This document shows, in pieces, positions 1-6,248 of a DNA stretch of 9,751 nucleotides. Position numbers and translations under genes: made by a program. The stretch spans positions 1-9,751 of the forward strand of contig USMD01000075.1 in assembly GCA_900555725.1 (NCBI GenBank). The letters are read 5' to 3'. How positions within the stretch are numbered: the stretch's first letter is position 1; the number at the start of each line of letters is the position of its first letter. The notes below the pieces were generated by a model. That model saw nothing but the letters and a program-made list of their open reading frames with translations. It was not told the origin of the DNA and searched no databases. This stretch comes from an uncultured Garciella sp. (lineage in GTDB: Bacteria; Bacillota; Clostridia; Eubacteriales; Garciellaceae).

Positions 1-24
1 CTCGGAGATGTGTATAAGAGACAG
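1..24. other. Nextera/Tn5 sequencing adapter remnant (not genomic)
   Basis: Bases 6-24 are the exact 19-bp Tn5 mosaic end used in Nextera libraries (AGATGTGTATAAGAGACAG). The preceding CTCGG is the matching end of the Nextera read-2 primer. This is library DNA left on a contig end, not a natural Tn5 element: there is no transposase or second end. Genomic sequence starts at about 25. Confidence 0.96.
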
Positions 25-133
25 GAAGAATGGGATTTTCAGATCATATTAAAGCTAATACTTATGTTAAAATATATGTATATTTAAGGTATAAATTCTA
101 TATTACGAATTACAGGTTCTCTCAGATATTTCA

Positions 134-163
134 TTGACAAAATACGATTACAATGCCTATAAT
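134..163 (+). promoter_or_regulatory. Consensus sigma-A-type promoter for the small plus-strand gene
   Basis: A perfect -35 (TTGACA, 134-139) and a perfect -10 (TATAAT, 158-163) are separated by 18 bases. Transcription would begin near 170, giving a leader of about 30 bases before the ATG at 202. No operator-like repeat is evident around it, so strong constitutive expression is the simplest reading (inference). Confidence 0.85.
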
Positions 164-201
164 ATTAATAGTTCAGTGAATAAATGGGGTGGGTGTGGAA
201 T

Positions 202-600
202 ATGAGTGATAAAATTTGTGATAATTTTCAAGATTCTGTTTCTCAACTATTAATTAAACATAAAAGTATTTTAGATGTTCTCACCAAGCAACAAGAGTCT
301 ATTACCCGGGTCAACCGTGCTATTATTAAAGCAGTTACTTCCTGTGGCTGTATTAAAATAAATGCATCTAAACAAGAGATATCTAACGAAATATCTATTG
401 AGCGTATTCAAGATGTGCTAGACAACCATTTGAATGGTCAATTGTGTGAGCATTGTAAAGATGTTATCAAGCAAGAAATAGGAAATCATTTATTTTATTT
501 GGCCGCTCTTTGCAATCTTTTAGATTTGAATTTGTCTGATATTATAGGAAAAGAGCAAAAGAAAATTCATACTTTGGGCATCTATAATATGCTACGCTAA
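202..600 (+). CDS. Small conserved-looking protein, function unknown; C-terminus faintly MazG-like
   Basis: This encodes a predicted 132-residue soluble, mostly helical protein with no signal peptide or membrane segment. I chose the ATG at 202 over the in-frame ATG at 184 because the G-rich stretch at 186-193 then lies at Shine-Dalgarno distance and because the promoter start near 170 would leave only about 14 bases before 184. Visible features are a TSCGC motif (Cys48, Cys50), a CEHC motif (Cys82, Cys85) and a C-terminal helix around residues 92-126 (EIGNHLFYLAALCNLLDLNL). That helix resembles the E-x-x-D/YL-x-x-L helix of MazG-type nucleotide pyrophosphohydrolases, but Asn replaces the expected Asp and no other catalytic acids are recognisable, so enzymatic activity is doubtful. 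The four Cys could bind metal. The SCGC motif may attract a DUF1573 label, but the overall composition does not look like that beta-rich domain. I recall similar small proteins in Clostridia, without a known function. The gene stands alone and faces radA. Confidence 0.8.
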   Translation: MSDKICDNFQDSVSQLLIKHKSILDVLTKQQESITRVNRAIIKAVTSCGCIKINASKQEISNEISIERIQDVLDNHLNGQLCEHCKDVIKQEIGNHLFYLAALCNLLDLNLSDIIGKEQKKIHTLGIYNMLR

Positions 601-618
601 AATGAATTCTTTTTTATA

Positions 619-665
619 GGATCATAGATAGATCTACTTGCTACTTTATGAATTATCTATGACCC
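619..665. repeat. Imperfect inverted repeat between convergent genes
   Basis: Arms at 619-630 and 654-665 pair over 11 of 12 positions (GGATCATAGATA with TATCTATGACCC) around a 23-base loop. It sits between the end of the plus-strand gene (600) and the end of radA (674), so it may end transcription from either side. Neither flank has a clear uninterrupted T-run after the stem: the plus side has CTTTCATTATT and the minus side TATAAAAAAG. It is therefore a weak terminator candidate rather than a textbook one. Confidence 0.45.
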
Positions 666-673
666 TTTCATTA

Positions 674-2029
674 TTAAAAAGTATAGTGTAGCGCTTCATA
701 AAGGGTGGATACCCCAATGATTTCAATTTCTTTTACCTTTAACCCTTTTAAATTACTTTTAGGAATGATGCATTTTTTAAATCCCATTTTTTGAGCTTCC
801 ATAATTCTTTTTTCAATAAATTGTACTGAGCGTACCTCTCCTGTGAGACCTACTTCTCCTAAAGCAACCATAGTGGGATCGATGGCTATATTTTTGAAAC
901 TAGAGGAAATGGCTAGTACTGCCCCTAGATCCACAGCAGGCTCGTCTATTTTTAATCCCCCGATAATATTTACATAGGCATCTTGGTTCTGTAATTGCAT
1001 TCCCAATCTCTTTTCCATAATTGCCATTAATAATACTACTCGATTGTAATCAATTCCTGTTGCCATTCTCCTTGGCATTCCAAAATTGGTGTAACTTACT
1101 AAAGCCTGCAACTCAATTAAAACTGGTCTTGTTCCCTCTATACATGGAATTACAATGGTCCCGGGGCTATCTATAGGTCTACCACTTAGCAATAACTCAG
1201 AGGGATTTTTTACTTCTTCCAAGCCTTGATCCCTCATTTCAAACATTCCTATTTCATTAGTGGAACCAAATCGATTTTTAACAGCTCTTAAAACCCTGTA
1301 GGTTTGATGACGTTCTCCCTCAAAGTACAATACCGTATCTACCATATGTTCCAAAACCCTTGGCCCTGCAATAGCTCCCTGTTTGGTTACGTGTCCTACA
1401 AGAAAGGTGGCTATTCCTTTTTCTTTAGCAATGGGCATGAGTCTAGCTGTGATCTCTCTTACTTGACTTACACTACCAGGAGCAGAAGTCACATCTGGAT
1501 GATACATGGTTTGTATAGAATCCACCATTAGAATATCCGGTTTCATATCTTCTATGACCTTTTCTACTAAGATCATATTGGTCTCTGATAAAATATATAA
1601 TCCTTGGTCATAGACCTTTAAACGCCCTGCCCTGAGTTTTATTTGTTTTGTGGACTCTTCTCCTGATACATATAATACCTTTAAGTTTTCCTTTGCCAGT
1701 TGACTGCTTATCTGAAGAAGAATAGTAGATTTCCCAATTCCTGGATCCCCCCCTATTAATATTAGGGATCCAGGAACAACTCCTCCCCCTAGTACTCTGT
1801 CCAATTCTCCCATTCCGGTAGAAAATCTTTTTTCCTCTTCAATAGTCACTTCTCCCAATGTGACAGCAGTATTAGCAGAGAAAATTTTAGCTTCTTTTGT
1901 AGAGGATTTTGGAGTATAAATTTCCTCTATAAGGGTATTCCACTTTCCACACCCTGGACATTTTCCCATCCATCTAGGACTTTCATATGCACATTCTTGG
2001 CAGATAAATTTTTTCTTTATTTTAGACAT
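674..2029 (-). CDS. radA: DNA repair protein RadA (Sms), branch-migration ATPase
   Basis: RadA is a RecA-like, DnaB-type helicase that binds single-stranded DNA and drives branch migration during recombination and repair. At 451 residues it has the family's usual length and all its parts: an N-terminal C4 zinc finger (Cys10, Cys13, Cys24, Cys27), Walker A GDPGIGKST at 94-102, Walker B ILMVDS at about 166-171, the RadA-specific KNRFG motif at 251-255, and a C-terminal Lon-protease-like domain from about residue 280. That domain is structural in this family rather than proteolytic. The start is supported by an AGAGAGGA Shine-Dalgarno upstream of the ATG. It follows clpC on the same strand, as in many Firmicutes, but a terminator lies between them and a TATAAT at 2068-2073 suggests separate transcription. 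The common downstream partner disA is absent; an unrelated convergent gene is found there. Confidence 0.97.
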   Translation of the reverse strand: MSKIKKKFICQECAYESPRWMGKCPGCGKWNTLIEEIYTPKSSTKEAKIFSANTAVTLGEVTIEEEKRFSTGMGELDRVLGGGVVPGSLILIGGDPGIGKSTILLQISSQLAKENLKVLYVSGEESTKQIKLRAGRLKVYDQGLYILSETNMILVEKVIEDMKPDILMVDSIQTMYHPDVTSAPGSVSQVREITARLMPIAKEKGIATFLVGHVTKQGAIAGPRVLEHMVDTVLYFEGERHQTYRVLRAVKNRFGSTNEIGMFEMRDQGLEEVKNPSELLLSGRPIDSPGTIVIPCIEGTRPVLIELQALVSYTNFGMPRRMATGIDYNRVVLLMAIMEKRLGMQLQNQDAYVNIIGGLKIDEPAVDLGAVLAISSSFKNIAIDPTMVALGEVGLTGEVRSVQFIEKRIMEAQKMGFKKCIIPKSNLKGLKVKEIEIIGVSTLYEALHYTF

Positions 2030-2067
2030 AACGTTGTTCCTCTCTTCTTAACAAATCTAATATCTCT

Positions 2068-2096
2068 ATTATATGATAGTAAGAAAACAAAAGGAA
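2068..2096 (-). promoter_or_regulatory. Candidate radA promoter
   Basis: On the minus strand a perfect TATAAT (2068-2073) lies about 40 bases before the radA ATG. The best -35 at 17-base spacing is TTCCTT (2091-2096), which is weak and falls inside the clpC terminator stem. The -10 match is convincing; the promoter as a whole is an inference. Confidence 0.5.
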
Positions 2097-2116
2097 CCCA
2101 GAATAGGGTTCCTTTT
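2078..2116 (-). terminator. Rho-independent terminator after clpC
   Basis: A perfect 11-bp stem (2089-2099 with 2106-2116, AAAAGGAACCC / GGGTTCCTTTT) closes a 6-base loop. On the minus strand it is followed by a T-rich tail (TTTTGTTTTCTT). It starts 7 bases past the clpC stop codon and should end most of the mcsA-mcsB-clpC transcript before radA. Confidence 0.9.
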
Positions 2117-2123
2117 CTTCTTA

Positions 2124-4559
2124 TTATTGTGCTTTAAATGCTAATTTTTGATCTTTTTCATCAATTAATACATGGTCGCCAGTCTTTACATTGCCCCTTA
2201 GCATTTCTTCGGATAATTGATCCTCTACTTCTTTTTGGATGGCCCGTCTTAATGGTCTAGCTCCATATTCGATATCAAATCCTTTTCTAGCAAGAAAATC
2301 CTTTGCGTTCTCTGAAAACTCAACATGAATATCTAATTTTTCTAATCTCTTAGATAAGGAATTAAGCATAATTCCTATGATTTGTTTTAAATCTGATTCT
2401 TTTAATTGATGGAATACAATGACTTCATCAATTCGATTTAAAAATTCCGGACGAAAGGTTCTTCTTAGCTCTTCTATGATATTGTCCTTCATTTTTTTAT
2501 AAGCATCTCTTGCCTCATTGCTTTGGGTGACAAAACCCAAGGTTTTTTGTTTTCTTATGGTATGGGCTCCTACGTTGGAAGTCATAATCACTATTGTATT
2601 TTTAAAATCCACCGTTCTACCCTTACCATCTGTCAGTCTACCATCCTCAAGAATCTGTAATAAGATATTAAATACATCAGGATGAGCTTTTTCAATTTCG
2701 TCTAGAAGGATTACAGAATAAGGTCTTCTTCTTACCCTTTCTGTTAATTGTCCTCCTTCGTCATAACCTACATATCCTGGAGGGGATCCAATTAATCTGG
2801 AAACCGTATGTTTCTCCATGTACTCTGACATATCAATTCGAATCATAGCATCTTCATCCCCAAACATTACCTCTGCTAAAGCTTTAGTAAGTTCTGTTTT
2901 TCCTACCCCTGTAGGTCCTAAAAAGATAAAGGAACCAATGGGTCTATTGGGATCCTTGAGACCTACCCTAGCCCGACGTATAGCTTGAGATACGGCATTT
3001 ACAGCTTCCTGTTGTCCAATTACTCTCTTATGAAGCTCATCTTCAAGATGTAATAACCTTTCGGATTCATCTTGGGTTAATTGTTTTACCGGTACTCCTG
3101 TCCAATTGGAAACAATGTCTGCAATATCCTCTGCATCTACTTCATTCGAGGATTTTTTATTATTCTTTTCCCAATCTCCTTTAATTTCTTCTAATTGTTT
3201 TCTCTCCTTTTGTTGTTCATCTCTAATCTTTGCTGCCTTTTCAAAATCTTGGCTGGAGATAGCCTCTGCCTTTTCCTGCTCTAGTCTTTCTACTTTATCT
3301 TCATATTCTTTAATCTCTGGAGGAGCTGTAAGAGTTCTAAGTCTTACTTTAGAAGCCGCCTCATCAATTAAATCAATGGCTTTATCCGGTAAAAATCTGT
3401 CATTAATATAACGATCTGAAAGATCCACTGCTGCCCTTAGGGCTTCATCTGTAATCTTCACCCCATGGTGGGCTTCATATTTATCTCTAAGACCCTCTAG
3501 AATTTTCAAAGCCTCTTCGGTAGTTGGTTCTCCTACAGTAATAGGTTGAAATCTACGTTCTAGGGCTGCATCCTTTTCAATATATTTTTTATATTCGTCT
3601 AGGGTTGTTGCCCCAATGGTTTGCAATTCTCCCCTTGCTAGGGCAGGTTTTATAATATTAGAAGCATCAATGGCTCCTTCTGCAGCACCTGCTCCCACTA
3701 TAGTGTGTAGCTCATCAATAAATAATATAATATTATCTGAATTTTTAATTTCCTCCATGACCTTTTTCAAGCGGTTCTCAAATTCTCCCCTATATTTTGC
3801 TCCTGCCACCATAGCTGATAGATCTAGATTGACAACCCTTTTATCCTTTAGATTTTCAGGTAGTTTCCCTTCTATAATTTTTTGAGCCAATCCTTCTGCA
3901 ATTGCTGTTTTCCCTACTCCTGGTTCTCCAATAAGGCAGGGATTATTTTTAGTTCTTCTACTTAAAATTTGAATAACCCTTTCAATTTCCTTTTCCCTTC
4001 CAATGACAGGATCTATCTTACCATCCCTAGCCAACTCGGTTAAATCTCGTCCAAATTGATCCAGTGTAGGAGTATTATTATTTTTCTGCCTTGTATTACT
4101 TCCTCCTGATGGACTAGGTCCCGAATTTAATAAACTCATAACTTCCTGTCTAGCCCTTTCTAAGTTTACCCCCAAATCATTTAATACTTTGGCAGCAACT
4201 CCTTCCCCTTCACGAATCAGGCCTAACAGTAAATGTTCTGTACCAATGTAGTTATGACCTAGAGCCCTTGCTTCTGCTAAACTCAATTCTAAAACTCTTT
4301 TTGTTCTAGGGGTATATCCTATAATCTGTGTAACTCCTAGGTCTCCCATTCCAGTAATATTAATCACTTCTTGTCTAGCTTTTTCTAAATCTACTCCTAA
4401 ATTTTTTAGTGCAACTGCGGCCACTCCATCCCCTTGTCTAATAAGTCCTAGAAGAATATGTTCTGTTCCTACATAATTAATATTCAATGCTATAGCTTCT
4501 TGTTGAGCAAAAAGTAAAGCCTGCTGCGCTTTTTCTGTAAATCTTGCAAACATTGCCAT
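2124..4559 (-). CDS. clpC: ClpC, AAA+ unfoldase of the ClpCP protease
   Basis: ClpC is a cytoplasmic Hsp100 hexamer that unfolds substrates, including arginine-phosphorylated proteins, and feeds them to ClpP. The 811-residue protein has the full ClpC layout. Two N-terminal Clp_N repeats span about residues 3-145. The first AAA+ domain has Walker A GEPGVGKT (211-218) and Walker B ILFIDE (278-283). A middle region holds a UVR-type coiled coil (about 424-459), diagnostic of ClpC over ClpB. The second AAA+ domain has Walker A GPTGVGKT (548-555) and Walker B VILLDE (616-621). An LGF tripeptide at 674-676 fits the ClpP-docking loop. All ATPase residues look intact. The start is set by GGAGGTG ten bases upstream. 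It is the last gene of the mcsA-mcsB-clpC operon, 19 bases after mcsB, and a strong terminator follows. ClpP itself is not in this window. Confidence 0.98.
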   Translation of the reverse strand: MAMFARFTEKAQQALLFAQQEAIALNINYVGTEHILLGLIRQGDGVAAVALKNLGVDLEKARQEVINITGMGDLGVTQIIGYTPRTKRVLELSLAEARALGHNYIGTEHLLLGLIREGEGVAAKVLNDLGVNLERARQEVMSLLNSGPSPSGGSNTRQKNNNTPTLDQFGRDLTELARDGKIDPVIGREKEIERVIQILSRRTKNNPCLIGEPGVGKTAIAEGLAQKIIEGKLPENLKDKRVVNLDLSAMVAGAKYRGEFENRLKKVMEEIKNSDNIILFIDELHTIVGAGAAEGAIDASNIIKPALARGELQTIGATTLDEYKKYIEKDAALERRFQPITVGEPTTEEALKILEGLRDKYEAHHGVKITDEALRAAVDLSDRYINDRFLPDKAIDLIDEAASKVRLRTLTAPPEIKEYEDKVERLEQEKAEAISSQDFEKAAKIRDEQQKERKQLEEIKGDWEKNNKKSSNEVDAEDIADIVSNWTGVPVKQLTQDESERLLHLEDELHKRVIGQQEAVNAVSQAIRRARVGLKDPNRPIGSFIFLGPTGVGKTELTKALAEVMFGDEDAMIRIDMSEYMEKHTVSRLIGSPPGYVGYDEGGQLTERVRRRPYSVILLDEIEKAHPDVFNILLQILEDGRLTDGKGRTVDFKNTIVIMTSNVGAHTIRKQKTLGFVTQSNEARDAYKKMKDNIIEELRRTFRPEFLNRIDEVIVFHQLKESDLKQIIGIMLNSLSKRLEKLDIHVEFSENAKDFLARKGFDIEYGARPLRRAIQKEVEDQLSEEMLRGNVKTGDHVLIDEKDQKLAFKAQ

Positions 4560-4578
4560 AAGGTTTTAACACCTCCAT

Positions 4579-5601
4579 TTATTTTTTTAATTGTTCTCGA
4601 ATATATTGAGTTCTTGCAGAATCTCTTTCTTTTTCATCCATTAGTTTTCCATAATTTTTTTGTAACATACCTGCTTGGGTGTAAATCATTAAATGATTAA
4701 TCACTTCAATATCAATATCTTGAATATAGCCTAAATCAATTCCTAATCTTACATAGGATAAAATTTTCATACATTCTTCTGACGATAACAATCTTGCATT
4801 TTCTAAAATCCCATAAGAACGATAGATTTTATCTTCTATTTCAATAGCATTGCCCTTCTTTATCTCTTCCCTTAATTGTCTTTCCCTCTTTATGGTTTCA
4901 TTTACTACTGAATTTAACTTAGAAATAATTTCTTCCTCGGAAGATCCTAAGGTAATCTGATTGGATATTTGAAATAGATCCCCTAGAAATTGAGAACCCT
5001 CTCCATAAAGTCCTCTCATAGTCAATCCTAATTTTGTCATGGCTTGCATAAGAGAGTTTATTTGTCCTGTTAACATAAGACAGGGTAAATGTAACATTAC
5101 AGATGCTCTCATGCCTGTACCTAAATTGGTAGGACACGCCGTTAAATAGCCCCATCCTCCATCAAAGGCAAAGGACATTCTCTCTTCCAATAAATCATCT
5201 ATTTTATTGGCAATATCCCATACATGATTTAATTGAAATCCAGGCAAAATACATTGAATTCGAAGATGGTCTTCTTCATTTATCATAATACTGATTTGTT
5301 CATTTTGTTGGATTAACACAGAGCCTATCTTACTTTGGGCTAAATCAGGACTAATTAAATGTTTTTCTACTAAAATCTGTTTTTCTAAAAGGGGAAGCTT
5401 CTCCATTTCCAACAATTGAAATTGATGGGAAATGGCAGAGTTACTATTGACAACACTATCATAAACGGTGTTCATAATCTCCTTTGCTTGCTTCTCATTC
5501 ATAAAAATAGGCATTACTTTTCCTTTGATATTCCTTGCTAATCTAATCCTACTTGTAATCACAATATCATTGTCTTTTCCTTGATTGTTCTTCCAATCCA
5601 T
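4579..5601 (-). CDS. mcsB: Protein arginine kinase McsB
   Basis: McsB is an ATP:guanido phosphotransferase-family kinase that phosphorylates arginines on proteins, marking them for ClpC-ClpP. From the start chosen here it is 340 residues. Visible family marks are SRIRLAR (17-23), the NEEDH signature (108-112), a GTGMRASVMLHLP stretch in the nucleotide-binding core, and a C-terminal ERD (325-327) that corresponds, from memory, to the phosphoarginine-sensing pocket described in McsB. An earlier in-frame ATG at 5619 overlaps the mcsA stop as ATGA. I prefer the ATG at 5601 because an AAGGGGGGAG Shine-Dalgarno lies just before a tandem ATG-ATG, only the second of which has about 5-base spacing, and because homologues begin close to the MDW residues. 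If the upstream ATG is used, the protein is 346 residues. The catalytic core appears complete. It lies between its activator mcsA and its downstream unfoldase clpC. Confidence 0.96.
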   Translation of the reverse strand: MDWKNNQGKDNDIVITSRIRLARNIKGKVMPIFMNEKQAKEIMNTVYDSVVNSNSAISHQFQLLEMEKLPLLEKQILVEKHLISPDLAQSKIGSVLIQQNEQISIMINEEDHLRIQCILPGFQLNHVWDIANKIDDLLEERMSFAFDGGWGYLTACPTNLGTGMRASVMLHLPCLMLTGQINSLMQAMTKLGLTMRGLYGEGSQFLGDLFQISNQITLGSSEEEIISKLNSVVNETIKRERQLREEIKKGNAIEIEDKIYRSYGILENARLLSSEECMKILSYVRLGIDLGYIQDIDIEVINHLMIYTQAGMLQKNYGKLMDEKERDSARTQYIREQLKK

Positions 5602-5615
5602 CATAACTCCCCCCT

Positions 5616-6116
5616 TCATAGTTGTTGGTTTTTTTCTTTTATTTGATCCCTAATTTGAGCGGCTAATTCATATTCTTCATTTTCCACTGCTTTTTTTAAT
5701 TGCTTTTCTAAATCTGCGATTTCTTTTTTAATTTTAATTTCCTTAGATGCATGATTAGGAATTTTTCCAGTATGTTGATCACTTCCATGGATTCTTCTAA
5801 TTAAAGGATTCATATATTGTCCAAAAGCACGATAACATTGATCGCACCCTACTCTACCAATTTTTTTAAAGGTTGAATACTTCATATTACATTGAGGACA
5901 TATTAATTCCTTTTCTTGAAATTGCTTTGAAGAAAAGGGAAAGTCATTATCCAATAAGCCTGAGAAAAAATTATGAAAATCAAAGGAATCATTATTGGAA
6001 AATGCACTTAATTTTTGTGCACATTCTTCACATAAATTATATTCTTTTTTTACCCCATTGTGAATCTTTGTAAGATGAACCACTGCCTCACGTTCTTCAC
6101 AATTCTCACATTTCAT
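5616..6116 (-). CDS. mcsA: McsA, zinc-finger activator of McsB
   Basis: McsA binds and activates the McsB arginine kinase and, in relatives, modulates CtsR and ClpC. The 166-residue protein shows two Cys4 zinc-binding sets, C3/C6 with C29/C32 and C73/C76 with C91/C94, joined by a Phe/Asp/Ser-rich linker. A C-terminal UVR motif at about residues 131-164 (coiled-coil, with AAQIRDQI) matches the UVR element in ClpC and UvrB. Length and architecture are typical. The start is well supported by AGGAGGT seven bases before the ATG. It is the first gene of the operon here: no ctsR precedes it, only a promoter and the terminator of the EF-G-like gene. Its stop codon overlaps an in-frame upstream ATG of mcsB, pointing to translational coupling. 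Confidence 0.96.
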   Translation of the reverse strand: MKCENCEEREAVVHLTKIHNGVKKEYNLCEECAQKLSAFSNNDSFDFHNFFSGLLDNDFPFSSKQFQEKELICPQCNMKYSTFKKIGRVGCDQCYRAFGQYMNPLIRRIHGSDQHTGKIPNHASKEIKIKKEIADLEKQLKKAVENEEYELAAQIRDQIKEKNQQL

Positions 6117-6152
6117 GAACTCTACCTCCTTTTATACAATCTCTATTCATTA

Positions 6153-6182
6153 TTATTACCCTTTTTTTATATAATTTAACAA
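6153..6182 (-). promoter_or_regulatory. Candidate promoter of the mcsA-mcsB-clpC operon
   Basis: On the minus strand, TTGTTA (6177-6182) and TAATAA (6153-6158) are separated by 18 bases, giving a start near 6146 and a leader of about 30 bases. I searched 6117-6248 by eye for the CtsR heptad repeat (RGTCAAA-NAN-RGTCAAA) and the HrcA CIRCE element and saw neither, so the usual heat-shock repressors have no visible site here. Confidence 0.6.
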
Positions 6183-6192
6183 ATTAATTTTT

Positions 6193-6240
6193 ATATAAAA
6201 ACAAGAGACTATTGCAAAATGTTTTCTTTGCGATAGCCTC
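6193..6240 (-). terminator. Rho-independent terminator after the EF-G-like gene
   Basis: Arms at 6205-6218 and 6227-6240 form a 14-position stem with one G-U pair and one C-A mismatch around an 8-base loop. On the minus strand a TTGTTTTTAT tail follows (6193-6204). It begins 9 bases after the stop codon and separates the EF-G-like gene from the mcsA promoter. Confidence 0.88.
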
Positions 6241-6248
6241 TTATTTCT

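Noticed and set aside
1..24. Tn5 transposon end suggesting a mobile element
   Set aside because: It matches the engineered Nextera mosaic end plus primer sequence, lies exactly at the contig edge and has no associated transposase.
25..87. Open frame running in from the contig edge to a TAA at 85-87, possibly the end of a plus-strand gene
   Set aside because: It is only 20 codons with no recognisable motif and AT-rich composition. It begins directly at the adapter junction, so it cannot be supported as a gene.
184..201. Upstream ATG at 184 as the start of the small plus-strand gene
   Set aside because: There is no Shine-Dalgarno before it and it would leave a very short leader after the predicted transcription start. 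The ATG at 202 has a G-rich site at a suitable distance.
3106..3885. Plus-strand open frames opposite clpC (3106-3411 and 3616-3885)
   Set aside because: They are antisense to highly conserved ClpC coding sequence, have no ribosome site or promoter, and give low-complexity Ser/Phe-rich translations.
4919..5155. Second minus-strand frame inside mcsB
   Set aside because: It is an out-of-frame shadow of the intact McsB catalytic region, with no motif of its own.
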